Positions 36,691 through 47,595 of a stretch of 64,000 nucleotides of DNA are shown here, in pieces. The DNA is from Coprinopsis marcescibilis (taxonomy: Eukaryota; Basidiomycota; Agaricomycetes; Agaricales; Psathyrellaceae): positions 62,001-126,000 of the forward strand of contig ML210198.1 of assembly GCA_004369085.1 (NCBI GenBank), given 5' to 3'. Within the stretch, counting starts at the first letter, position 1. The number at the start of each line of letters is the position of its first letter. The notes beneath the pieces were generated by a model that was not told the DNA's origin, ran no database searches, and was given only the letters and a program-made list of their open reading frames with translations. Made by a program: the position numbers and the translations under genes.

Positions 36691-38153
36691 ATGGCTCTCT
36701 TGAAAGGTTCTTTCGTTGCCTTGGTTCTGGCATTGCCAGCACTCGCCCAACAAGGCCCATACCAACAGTGTGAGTTCCCATCCGTGTCGTAGACGGTTTG
36801 CCTTGACTTAGAGAGCTTCTTTCAGGCGGTGGTACTGGCTGGACGGGAGGAACCGTCTGTGCTGAAGGTTACTTCTGCAACAAATTCAATGACTGGTTCT
36901 CCCAGTGCACCCCGGGAGCTGCTCCCCCCGTTACTGTGACCCCGACCCTTCCACCGATCTCGCAAACCTCATCCCTTCCACCGATCACAGTCACTTCAAG
37001 CAATACACCTATCGTGACCCCCACCCAGCTCCCTCCCGCACAGTGCCCCACTCTTCCTGCTAACCCAACCTTGACCGCATATGCCCGCCTGAATGATCCG
37101 TTCACATTCTTCGACGGTCAACGAAAGGTTACCACCAAGGCTGATTGGGAATGCCGAGCCAAGGAAATCAACCAGCTCTTCCAACGCTATGAAGTTGGAG
37201 AGCTCCCACCCAAGCCTTCCTCGGTCACTGGTACCGTCTCAGGAACCTCCATCACCGTCAATGTCAGTAACGGCGGTAGCAGCATTTCATTCAGCGCATC
37301 CGTTCGCCTCCCATCCGGCAGTGGACCAGCACCATTCATCATCGCTCTCGGAGGTGCCAGCATCCCCATCCCTGGCGACGTCGGTGTGATTACTTTCAAC
37401 AACGATGACCTCGCTCAACAAGCGAACACCGGAAGCCGTGGTCGTGGCAAGTTCTATACTCTCTATGGCCAGAACCATTCGGCGTCAGCCATGACCGCCT
37501 GGGTTTGGGGTGTTAGCCGCCTCATTGATGTCATTGAGGCCAACACCGGCCATCGCATCGATCCCAAGAGGCTCGGCGTCACTGGTTGCTCGCGAAATGG
37601 AAAGGGAGCCATCATGATCGGTGCCTTCGAGCCCCGTATTGCTCTCACACTTCCTCAAGAATCCGGCTCAGGAGGGGCTGCCTGCTGGCGTCTGTCTGAC
37701 GATATGTCCAGGCGGGGCATTGAAGTCCAGACTGCTCGTCAAATCGTCACCGAGAACGTCTGGTTCTCTCCCCTTTTCCAGCCATACGTCAACCGTGTTC
37801 CCGACCTTCCTCTCGACCACCACTTCCTCGCCGGTCTTATTGCTCCCCGTGGCCTCCTCGTCATCGAGCACTCCGGTATTAACTGGTTGGGCCCATGGTC
37901 CACCTACGGATGCATGGTCAGTGGTCGCAGGATCTACCAGGCTCTTGGTGTCCCCAACAACATGGGTATCTCCACTGTCGGTGGTCATGGCCATTGTCAA
38001 TTCCCAGGCAGCCAAGGCACAGAGCTCACCGCCTTTATCGACAAGTTCCTGAAAAACAACGCCGGTGCCAACACCAACGTCCAGAAGAGCGACGTCAACC
38101 TCAACTACAACGAAGCCGACTGGGTCACCTGGACAACCCCAACCTTGACTTAG
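36691..38153 (+). CDS. secreted CBM1-CE15 glucuronoyl esterase
   Basis: A two-exon modular enzyme of about 468 residues. Exon 1 (36691-36769) encodes the signal peptide MALLKGSFVALVLALPALA and the first residues of a family 1 cellulose-binding module; the intron (36770-36825) splits the first CBM Cys codon. The module reads QCGGTGWTGGTVCAEG, then FCNKFNDWFSQC, with Trp/Phe in place of the usual Tyr pair of the binding face. A Thr/Pro/Ser linker (about residues 60-105) leads to the CE15 domain, which keeps the nucleophile motif GCSRNGKGA, PQESGSGG and GGHGHCQF. The CBM should target the enzyme to cellulose in plant cell walls, while the core cleaves lignin-glucuronoxylan esters. It lies 1.6 kb downstream of the module-free paralogue. 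Confidence 0.95.
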
Positions 38154-38399
38154 ACATGGGTTAGTCTGTACTTTAGCTTTATATTCTACGAAACAACGTT
38201 TGCATGATACCAGGCTTTCTTCCTCATCTACTATGTCCGTACTGGATATTATCACCACAAAAATTAACTAGGCACAAATGATGTGGTGCTAGGGCTCTAA
38301 CTCTTTTATCTCCAATGCGACGATATCATACATTAAGTCATCAAAATCGTTAAGTCCACGGATTGTAAATATATCCATAATGATGTTCCAAGTCCTTTA
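38154..38399. other. short spacer between convergent genes
   Basis: About 250 nt between the CBM1-CE15 gene on + and a minus-strand gene. It is expected to hold both polyadenylation regions. Confidence 0.35.
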
Positions 38400-39695
38400 C
38401 TATGAGTCCAACCCAAAAAGCGCCCGCACACGGGATTGCAGATTTTGCTTTGGAAGAGCAACTGTTCTGGGGACATTTCGAAGCAAAGACTTGGTGTTAG
38501 GAGTCTCGTCAACTAATGGAGCGAATGATCTCGTCAGAAACCATCGAGACGAAGCGTAGATCACTCGGGACTTACTCCAGACAATTCCACCCCGTCCACC
38601 TTCACCAAGACGGATGTTCACCTGCGATTCTTCCAGGAACTCCACTCCCAGCCTACCGGGCTGCCCCCGTGGCGCTAAATGAAAGGTGATGGGTTGCGGT
38701 AGACTTTGGAGGTACAAAGATATTGTTTTGGTCTCTGATTCCTCGAGAGAGTATACAACCGAGTTCTGTACTCCGAGTGCCTCCAATGTCTCCCTAGAAA
38801 TGGTGCTATGGGCTTGGGACGTGTCAAAAATGAAGTTGGCCACAACAGCGTCGGATATGATATAGTCTGAGGTCATGGCTGCTGCAGAAGGCAGCCTAGC
38901 TGTGGCTGGGTAGTTGTAATTGCCAAAATTCATTCCTGGCCTTGGTGTTCGTTCATCGGGAAGGTCGTGCCACTGTGGCTGAATGGGGGAAAGATTGACT
39001 TCAGAATGTGAGCGCTCGTGAGCGTAGACGCGCCTGGCCTGCGTTACAGGCTGCCAAGTCGTTGATACACCAAGGTCCAGGCTTTTTCTCCTGTGAAGTT
39101 GAGTCGATGTGTCGGAGCTTTGAGTAGAGTGAGGGGCTGGCATGATGCGATTAGGGTCACGGTTAATGGAGTTCTTGTCATGAAGTCGAACAACAAATCT
39201 CCACGCCAGCAAGCCCTTAAACCGACCATACGGGATACGAATGCCCGCGCACGGAATAGCATCCAATTCGTTGGTATGTCCCACATTATCCGGGCCAATA
39301 GCATCTGCCAAAGCTTCTAGAGGACTTTCGACTTCAACTTGCTGTGGCGCCAACTGTCGAGGCTTGCTGAGTGGAGAACGAGATCTTCCAATATTTCTGC
39401 GTCCAGGGCGCCCATAACGCCGACTGAGCCATAAGATGCACAGTTAGAGCATGGTCAACTGCATTGATGGAGATCAGTTGTGTTACCTCAGGTGCCCAGG
39501 AGTATCTGCCAATGACTTATCGTTGAGATAATCAACGGTCATCGTGGAAGATGCGATGGCTTTTGTGTCGCTACTTGCTCGATGATGCGACCGATATCCA
39601 TTTTGTCTTGAGTCATCGGCGTCGCTTGAATGATAGTAGGAGTGCAGAGTGCTGGTATCACTGAGAACTGAAGCTGAATCGTCGAAAGTCGCCAT
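38400..39695 (-). CDS. uncharacterised protein with a retropepsin-like DTS patch
   Basis: A two-exon minus-strand gene of about 410 residues. Exon 1 (39695 to about 39487) starts MATFDDSASVLSDTSTLHSY and is Ser-rich. The intron (GTAACA...GCTCAG) leads to a basic stretch RRYGRPGRRNIGRSRSPLSK. The middle is low complexity. The C-terminal 180 residues look folded: DAVVANFIFDTSQAHSTISR resembles the active-site region of retroviral-type aspartic proteases (hydrophobic-D-T/S-G/A-A-x-x-S-x-I-S), except that the third residue is Ser. It is followed by beta-like strands (VVYSLEESETKTISLYL, GRLGVEFLEESQVNIRL) and ends RALFGLDS. I do not recognise the family. Codon use and frame are consistent with a real gene. 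Confidence 0.6.
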
Positions 39696-40453
39696 ACCGC
39701 TAGCTGAGTGGGCCGTGAGCTAGTAGAGCACCTAAGAGTCGGAGTAAAAGCTGGGCATAGAATCGAAGGGTCGTTGCTTGTGACTTGGTTGTTTTATGCA
39801 GTGCCAGTAATGCAGTGGCGTTGCCACGAGTTCAGGGTTTCCTTGTTCTATGATTTCTGCACGTCAACCTCGGTCACTAAATATCTACAACAAGTACCGA
39901 CGATTCAATACCGCCATTTTTGAAAGAATGCCCCAAACTTCGTCTGCCTCTGGCTAAAAAGTGCGGTCGGATGTACGTGCGAATTCTTCTGGCCTCAAAC
40001 GTCAGTGGTGTTGAAGATATGAGTACAATTCGAGAATAATATATATACATATCTTGATTCGTAGGTCGCCGACTCCTTGAGCGTTCATCGCGGGACATTA
40101 CACTGGATACCAGTGCAAAGCAAGGACAGCCTTCCCACAGGGAATTCAAACGCAGGAACATCAGGCCTCAGGATTAATCACTGCGCTCATAACGCTCAGT
40201 GGCTCACAGCTCGGCGCTGGTTTCAGATGATGCCTAACCGGAGAAACTCGAACTACATAGGTGCTACGTAACCCACGCACAAGTCTCTTGTAAGTAAGTG
40301 CGTTCAGGCCTGATCCGCGTTTGCCGAATCGGATATTTCGCGACAAGGGAAACCTAGGTAACCAGAACATAGAGAGGTATATTGGCAGAACAAGGCAAAT
40401 AAAACAAAAGCGGGCAGGCAGATAGGTATCGAGTGCAGTCAAGAACCTCAGCT
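39696..40453. other. intergenic region
   Basis: About 760 nt between two minus-strand genes, holding the upstream region of the gene at 38400-39695 and the 3' region of the chitin synthase. No other feature was recognised. Confidence 0.4.
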
Positions 40454-43449
40454 TCAGTTCTTGCGGCACAACACAAAAAGGTTGCACCGTACCCAGTAGA
40501 AGACGGACTGTAGCACAACCAGTGTCAGTAACCGATACATTCTTCCAATTCAATCAAACGACTTACGCCAAGGAATCGGATCATGGAGAGGAGGAAGGTG
40601 GCGTAGAGCAGGAAGGCAAAGTACAAGTTGCGCCTGTCATTTCCTGCAATAGTGAAGTCGCGGATCTGCTCGAAGGTCACAGTGGGGGAGTTGACGTCCA
40701 TCCAGCCACCAATGTTGCTGATGGTGATGGCGAGGAGAGCGTTGGAGATGAGCCAGGCACCGACGAGGCGGGTGCGGAAAGTCTTGTTGTCATCTTCCAT
40801 GGTGGGCTTCTCAATGACCTCAACGGTATCAACCTTGACGAGGGCACGGACAACAGTCTCCTTGAAGAAGAGGTCAATGTCCTCCTGAGTGTTGGTGGTC
40901 TCCTCAACAACAACTTCATCAGATGTAGTCTTGGACTCGACGGAGGGAAGGATGTCGACTGAGTCACTGCCCTTGGTTCCCCAGGAGACATCATGGAGGT
41001 TGCAGAAGGCAAAGACGTTCAAGATGTTGGTGAAGCAAGGAGCGAGGATGAAGTATTGGAGGAAAGAGTGGAGCATGTGCCAGGGGTCGAGCTAAAAGGA
41101 AAGTGTCAAAGCCTTCAGCCCTGGAGGGGAATAAACACCTTACGTAGAGGATGGAGGCGACGAGGTAGATGCCGAAGGTGGAGACGATGGCGGCTGTGAG
41201 GGGGCCAATGGGAGTCTCGAACATGCTCTTGATGGCATCGAGAGCAGAGGTAATACCAGAAGCGGCGACATCAGCCTCGAGGTTCTGGAATGATTGTCAG
41301 TGTTCCATTTCGCGTTATATATAAAGTCAAGTGGTCCCTCACGATGAAAGAAAAGGCAGTCAAGAAGAGAGAGGCAACGATGAGGTAGACCGAGAGTATG
41401 GAGAAGACGCTATAATCTGGTTAGGTTGCATTCTAAAACCATGAGCTAAGGAAGGCTCACTAGAAGGAGGCAGTGTAAGCAACACGCTCAGACTTGGGGC
41501 GGTTGCCGAGAGCAAGGATGAATTGCATGGCCAAGAAACCGAGGTAGATATACTTTAGGGTAGCGTTGAACCAGTGGAACTGCATAACTGTCAGATCTGA
41601 GTGCGAGGATATGAAACGATTGGAACATACAAAGACGACGTTGGCACCATTGATGTTGTTGGGAAGCAGGTCAATGATGATGCTGAAGGTCAACCAGAGG
41701 TTGGCGAGGGCGAACCAGGAGAAGAACAGGGAGAAAGCATTGAACTACAGTGAGTACGATCAGTCAATAACCTCCTCGCTTCGCACAGAAAGGTGCATTT
41801 GCTCACCAAAGCCTGGATGTGGAAGAAGAAGATGCGGACAAAGTTGTGGCCGGATTGGTAAACCCTCCAGAAGTTGACGAGAGCATAGATGGAGGCAGCA
41901 AAGGAGCCATTGAGCCAGCGGCGGCGTTGGCCGATGAGCTCAGCAGCAGATTCAGGGACGTCAGTCTCAGCCTTGCTGGCCTTGACATAGCCGAGGGTCC
42001 ACTTCTCACCAGCCTTGGCAACGAGCTCGAAGCAAAGGATGCGGTCTTCAGCCAGGAACATGTTCTTCTGGAAGATAGACATGCTGTTGATGCCCTTCTC
42101 GCCGAGGCGGTCAGCCAGGGAGTGGTCGCCGTGGAAGTATTGTTCGAGGGGGCGGCCTTGGATGGCGCGGTAGCGGTATGCGCTGAAGGCACCAGGGAGG
42201 ACAGAGACGTAGCCAAAGGCACTCTCGAAGGGCTTATCAAGGATATTGGACATCTTGTACTCGAAGTTCTGGGCAGCGACGAGGGGGTTCAAGAGCTTCT
42301 TGCCACCCATGGCGTAGATCTCGCCGCAGGCACCGCCGAGGTTCTCATCATTATAAAAAGCTTCCCAGAGATTGTAGATGGACTTGTAGCCGGGCTTGGT
42401 GCCAGCATCGATCAAAACGCAGATTTCAGGGTTAAGCTGCTTGCCAATGGCGTTGAACAACCAGCGGTGGGAGTTGATCTTCTTCTGGTTCTGGGCCTTC
42501 ACAACGAGGATGATCTGGACGGGGACCAAATTGGAGCCATCGTCTTGCTCTTGGGGAAGGACGAGCTGGGGCTTGGCGTCGATGGAGAGCTGGGTGGTAT
42601 ATTCGAAGATGTGTGCAACGGTGTCCTTGCCATCAACATTCTTCTTCATGATACCATCTTGGTAGACACCGATAGTGGCGAGGAGGTCCAAGACAGACTT
42701 GTCCATCTTCTCGAGACCGTCGACAACCAAGGCGACAGTGATCTTCTGCCAGGCGGGGGCGCCCTCCTCAGCGCAAGAACGCCAGTACTTGGACTTCTGT
42801 GTCTTGCAGATGTCACGGATATTGAGCATGACACCGTGGAGGGTGCGGGCATAGAGGGTCTTGTCCTCATTGTAGGAGGTGACGGCGATCAAGAGTTCAG
42901 TTTCGCGGTTGTACAAGGTGGGGCGCAAAGTCCAGCCGTTGGCGACGGTGAAGTCATCAGGGTCGCAGGTAGCAGCGGTGTAGCGCATGTGGCTGTGAAA
43001 AAATGGTTACAAACATCATGGACGTATGCACGAAGGAATGCGTACGAGAACTCGGTGGAGCGGGTAGCGGTGTACTTCTTCTCCATAGCATTGTGGACGG
43101 CGGTGGGGACGCGATATTCAGCGACGAAGTGACCAGCAGTGAGCTTGACCTTGCGCGTCTCACCGCCCTGGATGGCCTGGCGGCGTCTCCAGCCAGAGTC
43201 GAGGTCGATGGAGGAGGCAACAGTGAGGTAGGCATTGTAGGGGGATTCCGGGAAGCTGCCGACTTTGGGCAAGGTGGGGCTGAAATCCATATGTTTTTAG
43301 TTGGAAATATGCACAAATCCATAAAGAACTTACAGAGGGGCAATGAAGTGGGGGTTGAACTTCTTGTCCTCAACCATGGTGATATCGTAGTGAGTTTCGT
43401 CCGAAGCGAAGGACTCAACGGAGGCTTGGTAGGCGGTCTGGTAAGACAT
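40454..43449 (-). CDS. chitin synthase (family GT2, division 1)
   Basis: Membrane glycosyltransferase that polymerises UDP-GlcNAc into chitin at the plasma membrane, about 850-900 residues in roughly eight exons. The start (43449) gives [20 protein letters not shown]. The N-terminal domain includes [15 protein letters not shown] [14 protein letters not shown] and [25 protein letters not shown]. Catalytic parts include [56 protein letters not shown] [21 protein letters not shown] and the product-site signature [11 protein letters not shown]. Several membrane helices follow ([33 protein letters not shown]) with the motif [11 protein letters not shown], and a last exon gives [17 protein letters not shown]. 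Strong C-ending codon bias fits high expression and also produces a long antisense open frame. Motif order fits class I-III enzymes; I do not assign a class. Confidence 0.95.
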
Positions 43450-44215
43450 GATTCCTGATCAAAGATAATGACGATCGACGACTGGGCAGCACAGCTGCGA
43501 CTTGACGCTCAACGCAATGGCGAGGGTAGGTGACGGTGTCGAGCACGGCTGAGGAATTTCGTTGCCGGTTTCCTCATTATATAGCAGCCCATGCGGGAAA
43601 CCCAGAATTCCATCACCGCTAGTCGTGATTGATGTATAAGGACATCATGAAATGCATCATCAGCATCTGCCGAAAGGGTGATGAGTCCACGACGACGAGC
43701 CAAGTTTTGGAGTGGGTTCTTACCAACGGTCGCTGTAAAACCCGAAACAACAGGTGGTTACGTTGCTAAAAGAACTTTGTCTTTGTTTCGACGCAAACCC
43801 GACGAGGAGCACCTCGTCCGACGTCATTCGAATGAGGGATACTTTGTGGTTTCCGATGCTGAATGTGGGGTCAAATGGACATCATCAGTACACAAAGTGA
43901 CCAAACGCCCGGAGTGTCCGCCCATATGGCCACGCACAAACAAACCCGTCTTGATTCCTTCCTCAAGCTTCGCATGCGACGGCACCGCCGACCAGCACGA
44001 ACAACATCTTAGATTATTCTGGTGGGGGTAAGGCTCATCCAGAATCATGATATGAGTAATGGTCTGTGTGATAGATTCGGTGTTGCGCTTAGTTCGAGTC
44101 TTCGGCAATTGGGACTGGGGCCATGAACCGAGGGCACTGCAAAGGGAGGGAAGGGGCAAATGATTAAAATTATGCGCGTAGGTTAATGTGGTAGTACCGA
44201 GATGGCCTTGTATCC
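43450..44215. other. chitin synthase upstream region
   Basis: About 770 nt separating the chitin synthase start from the 3' end of the polyprenyl synthase gene. It carries the TATA element noted at 43577-43583. No gene was recognised. Confidence 0.4.
43577..43583 (-). promoter_or_regulatory. TATA box of the chitin synthase gene
   Basis: TATATAA on the minus strand, about 130 nt upstream of the chitin synthase start codon. Confidence 0.5.
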
Positions 44216-45592
44216 TTAGGACCGCCGGCCAACAACCCTTTCTGCGAGAACTTGAAGGGCGGCCTTGGCCTCACTTTCTGGAAGCTCTTGAAGTACTTCC
44301 TTTGCTTTGTCGGCATAAGATTGAGCAAGATCTTTCGTCCTCTGAACTCCAGAGGAACGAAGCACGAGATCGCGAGCCTATGTGTCGTGAATCAGTGTGA
44401 TGCAACATACCAGGCCGTGGATGGACGGACGACTCACCAACTCGACATCACCGGGCTGTTCAAATTTGCGACGAATGAGTTCTCCGATCTCGGGGAACTC
44501 TTCCCAAGCATACAACGCAGGTCCAGTGGCCAGGCCCAGTTGCAGGTCTGCACCACCAGGCTTTCCTAGTGTTGCTGAGGCAGACTCGTAGTCGAGGAAA
44601 TCATCAGTGAGCTGGAAGGCGATCCCCAGATTCCTCCCGTACGCATATGCAACCTCCTTCCAAATCTCGCCTTCTTTGCAACCTCCCAAAACAACGGCTG
44701 ATCGCGCTCCTTTGGCCATCAAACTGGCGGTTTTGAGGTAGGTTTTGTGGAGGTAGATATTCCAGGCGTCTTGACGCGTTTGGCTGGCGGCTTCAGGGCT
44801 CCCGTCGAGATGAATTTCCTTCAGTTGCAGGATTTCCCCCTCCACAAGGTTGGAGATGACACTCGCGATCAGCTGCGTAACTTCTGCGTCCCCAAGGCGT
44901 GGGAGAGCAGTAGAAGCTCGGCCAAGAACAAAATTCCCCCCGAGCACTGACTGCTTGTTGCCAAAGGCTGAGGGGGCAGAAGCCGCGCCTCGTCTGAGTG
45001 CTGATTCATCGATCACGTCGTCGTGTAGCAGGGAAGCGGTGTGGAGCATTTCTACAATTTGAGCAAGCCGAATTTGTGTCGGTAAGACGTACGTCGGTGA
45101 GTGTAAGGATGGTGGTCTGGGAAGATGATTCTGTGGAGACTTTGGTAATGACGGCCTATGGGGTTTTGCCGGTTTGAGGGTAAAGTTTGACCGAAAGGGT
45201 GTCGTGCCAGGGAGAGAAGGATTCCAGTCGTTGAGAACATCTGGACGCGTCAAAGGCTCATTCAGATCCTCTGCCCTGGAGCCGCCCTCCTGGTTCTGCG
45301 CCTCCCACAGCTTTTGGCCCCAATTCGACCCCAACCCGTTCGTCGCCTGCGATAGCAGGAGCACAATCACCGGTCGAACGTGTTTGGCGGGATGAAGGAA
45401 GTAGTATTTCGTTATTTCGCTGATAGCTGGGTGTCCCGAGCCCAGTAAGTCGAATAACGACGACCGTACCTCACTCAGGTGGGGTTCCACGAGTTTAAAA
45501 GGGTCGGGTCCTGTCGATGCGCTGTAACATCGTCGATGGTGGCGTCGCGACACGCTTTCCAGACACCACTTTGCTGAGCGCCTGCAGAGCAT
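44216..45592 (-). CDS. COQ1: mitochondrial-type trans-polyprenyl diphosphate synthase (ubiquinone side chain)
   Basis: About 438 residues in two exons. It condenses isopentenyl diphosphate units into the long prenyl tail of ubiquinone, in mitochondria. The N-terminus (MLCRRSAKWCLESVSRRHHRRCYSAS) is Arg/Ser-rich without acids, like a mitochondrial import peptide. KHVRPVIVLL matches the GKRxRP region, LLHDDVIDESALRRG is the first Asp-rich motif and FQLTDDFLDYES the second. GNFVLGRA and KTASLMAKGA match other conserved regions. A proline-rich insert of about 70 residues (near RSNFTLKPAKPHRP) before QIRLAQIVEML is seen in fungal members. The last exon encodes ARDLVLRSSGVQRTK and ends EKVVGRRS. 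Chain length cannot be told by eye. Confidence 0.92.
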
Positions 45593-47595
45593 GTCTCCGT
45601 AGATTATGTGGTGTTCGTCACGACTTCAGTGAAAACTCCGCTTTGATCAATTTTGATCGGGCGGAGCTGGGTTTGAAAATGTATTTTTGTCTTTGATGAC
45701 TTTCGACGCGTCCACCAAACCCATCTCGTTTACACGTTTCTCCTTTACAATGTCACAAATGCAATGTATTTACAACAATACACAAGACATCTGTCACCAG
45801 AAACCCAATACCCACACGTTACCGTTGTCGCCCTGGATCTGTCAGCGTCCTTTCTGAGAAGGGGGTGGCCTAGGACCGTTGTACTTGCGCCGTTTCGTGG
45901 CGTGGGGAATTCTGTAGACTGTATCAAAACTATGAAGACACAAAGCTGTCGGTAGGATTGTACAGGTGAGTTTCTCTGATTATACATCTGAAGAACCAGG
46001 AAACTCACCTTTATATACCCCAGAAGGCTCTGATAACTATTAACCACCAAAGTCGAGTGAACCAAGGTACCCGCAGGCGGGCTACATCAGAAAACTAACA
46101 ATTCAATTTTTTAGCTTTTAAAAGCACAGATAAGTCCAAAGAAGTCGAAAAAGCGATCAAGGCGGCAAAGCTTTTGCATTGGTATACCGTATTACGAATT
46201 TTCGCTTTTGCGCATCCCAAAAGCGGAAATGCGACGAAAGTGGACATGCGGAGTGTCAATTTGACCCCAGGACTCGAATGCGTGAAATTAGTACCAACCA
46301 TATCTAGCGACCTCAAAGTATCTCTTGCGGCCGTAGAGGATAGGGGATGGGGTCAGGATAGGTACAATACAATACATACACGAAACCAGGGTAGCAGGCA
46401 TATTGGCAGTGCAGGAACCCATGTACTGCGAGTTGTAACGGGGTTGTTGCTTGCGGGAATTTGTTGGAAGTTGCGCGTTGCCAACTGCGGACAATTACAT
46501 TGGTATTGTTGTAAATAGATACATTCGTGGGGTGCAAACGAGAGGCAAACGAGGGTTGGAGGGACGCGTCGTCAAAAACGTAAACACGATTTCAAACCCA
46601 GCCATGATCAAACCGGCGTTCTCACCAGTGGGGTTCAACGTTCAACGACGTTCAACCCATGGTCTCGACTTTCATCTCCTCCTGCATCTGTCGACAATCG
46701 CTTTACCTTGACAAGGGGTGTTCATTTCTCTCGTGGCGATAAACTCGAATGCTGGCAATGCGTTTCATCTTCTCGATCTGCCTGCAGGTCTCGTGGTCAA
46801 ATTGGAGAGCTACTTCTAACGCTTGGGCAGCTTTATATTCTCTTAAACAATGTCTATCGACGTTCATATCACGCCGAGACCGGGTTATCATCGCAACAGC
46901 GGTTATGCGGCTCTCGCGATTAAACGGGGAACCGCTGACCATCACTCACGCAATGATTTCGCTTTAATGTGCGACCGACCGAGGTCACGGTGGGGCAAAG
47001 ATTTACGCTACCCCGAGTGGTGGTGGCATCGCCGACTCATGCGGCGTTCTCTGAAGAAGTCTTCCTCGACCTTATCTTCGTTCTACTGCTTGGTTTGGAT
47101 CTGTTTTGCTATCTGCATCGACTGACGGCTTATCTGCACGAATGTAGCTCTGTTTGATATGCTAGCTTCTTACAAGAGACTATGGGAGTATTGCTCATCT
47201 ATCAATTCTTTAACTGCACACCTTATGCGACAGAGCCCTTGTGGTCCTCGGGGACCAGAGATCGCCGTGACAAACAATAGCCGAATCCACCTTATCCTTC
47301 CACATTGCATCAAGTTCTTCAAGTCTTTCCTGGTTATTCGGGATGGAGACTACTGACCGCAGATGCGGTGGCGAAGAAATAATCAAGATTTCTATATTGA
47401 GACCTGCGTATCATTGGATCTTTCCGAACTTCGAAGTACTCGTCTCTGGAGGTGGAAATACTATCTTTTAACCCATGGATTTTGATCAATTGCACACGGT
47501 CCGTCTCTTCCACCGAGACTACAAAACCCCTCTCTCGAATCGCATCCTACACTCGACACATACCCCACATATCCACCACCAAAAGGGTAGTCGCA
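45593..47595. other. 2-kb intergenic region
   Basis: No gene was identified. It contains a hairpin-capable repeat (45964-46010), a small direct-repeat patch of GTTCAACG units near 46629-46655, and short open frames without motifs. It lies between divergent genes and so includes both promoters. Confidence 0.4.
45964..46010. repeat. 11-bp inverted repeat with 25-nt loop
   Basis: AGGTGAGTTTC (45964-45974) and GAAACTCACCT (46000-46010) are perfect reverse complements. On the minus strand the right-hand arm follows a TATATAAA sequence directly. Each arm reads as an AG|GTGAGT splice donor on one strand, so part of the match might be chance similarity to splice sites. Confidence 0.4.

Noticed and set aside
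41819..43132. A 437-codon open frame on + opposite the chitin synthase
   Set aside because: It is antisense to a clearly coding, codon-biased gene; its composition (rich in Val, Asp, Glu, Gly) is the mirror of the chitin synthase codons and it contains no domain.
45964..46010. Possible terminator or attachment site from the 11-bp inverted repeat
   Set aside because: Fungal transcription does not use such terminators and both arms match a splice-donor consensus; kept only as a repeat.
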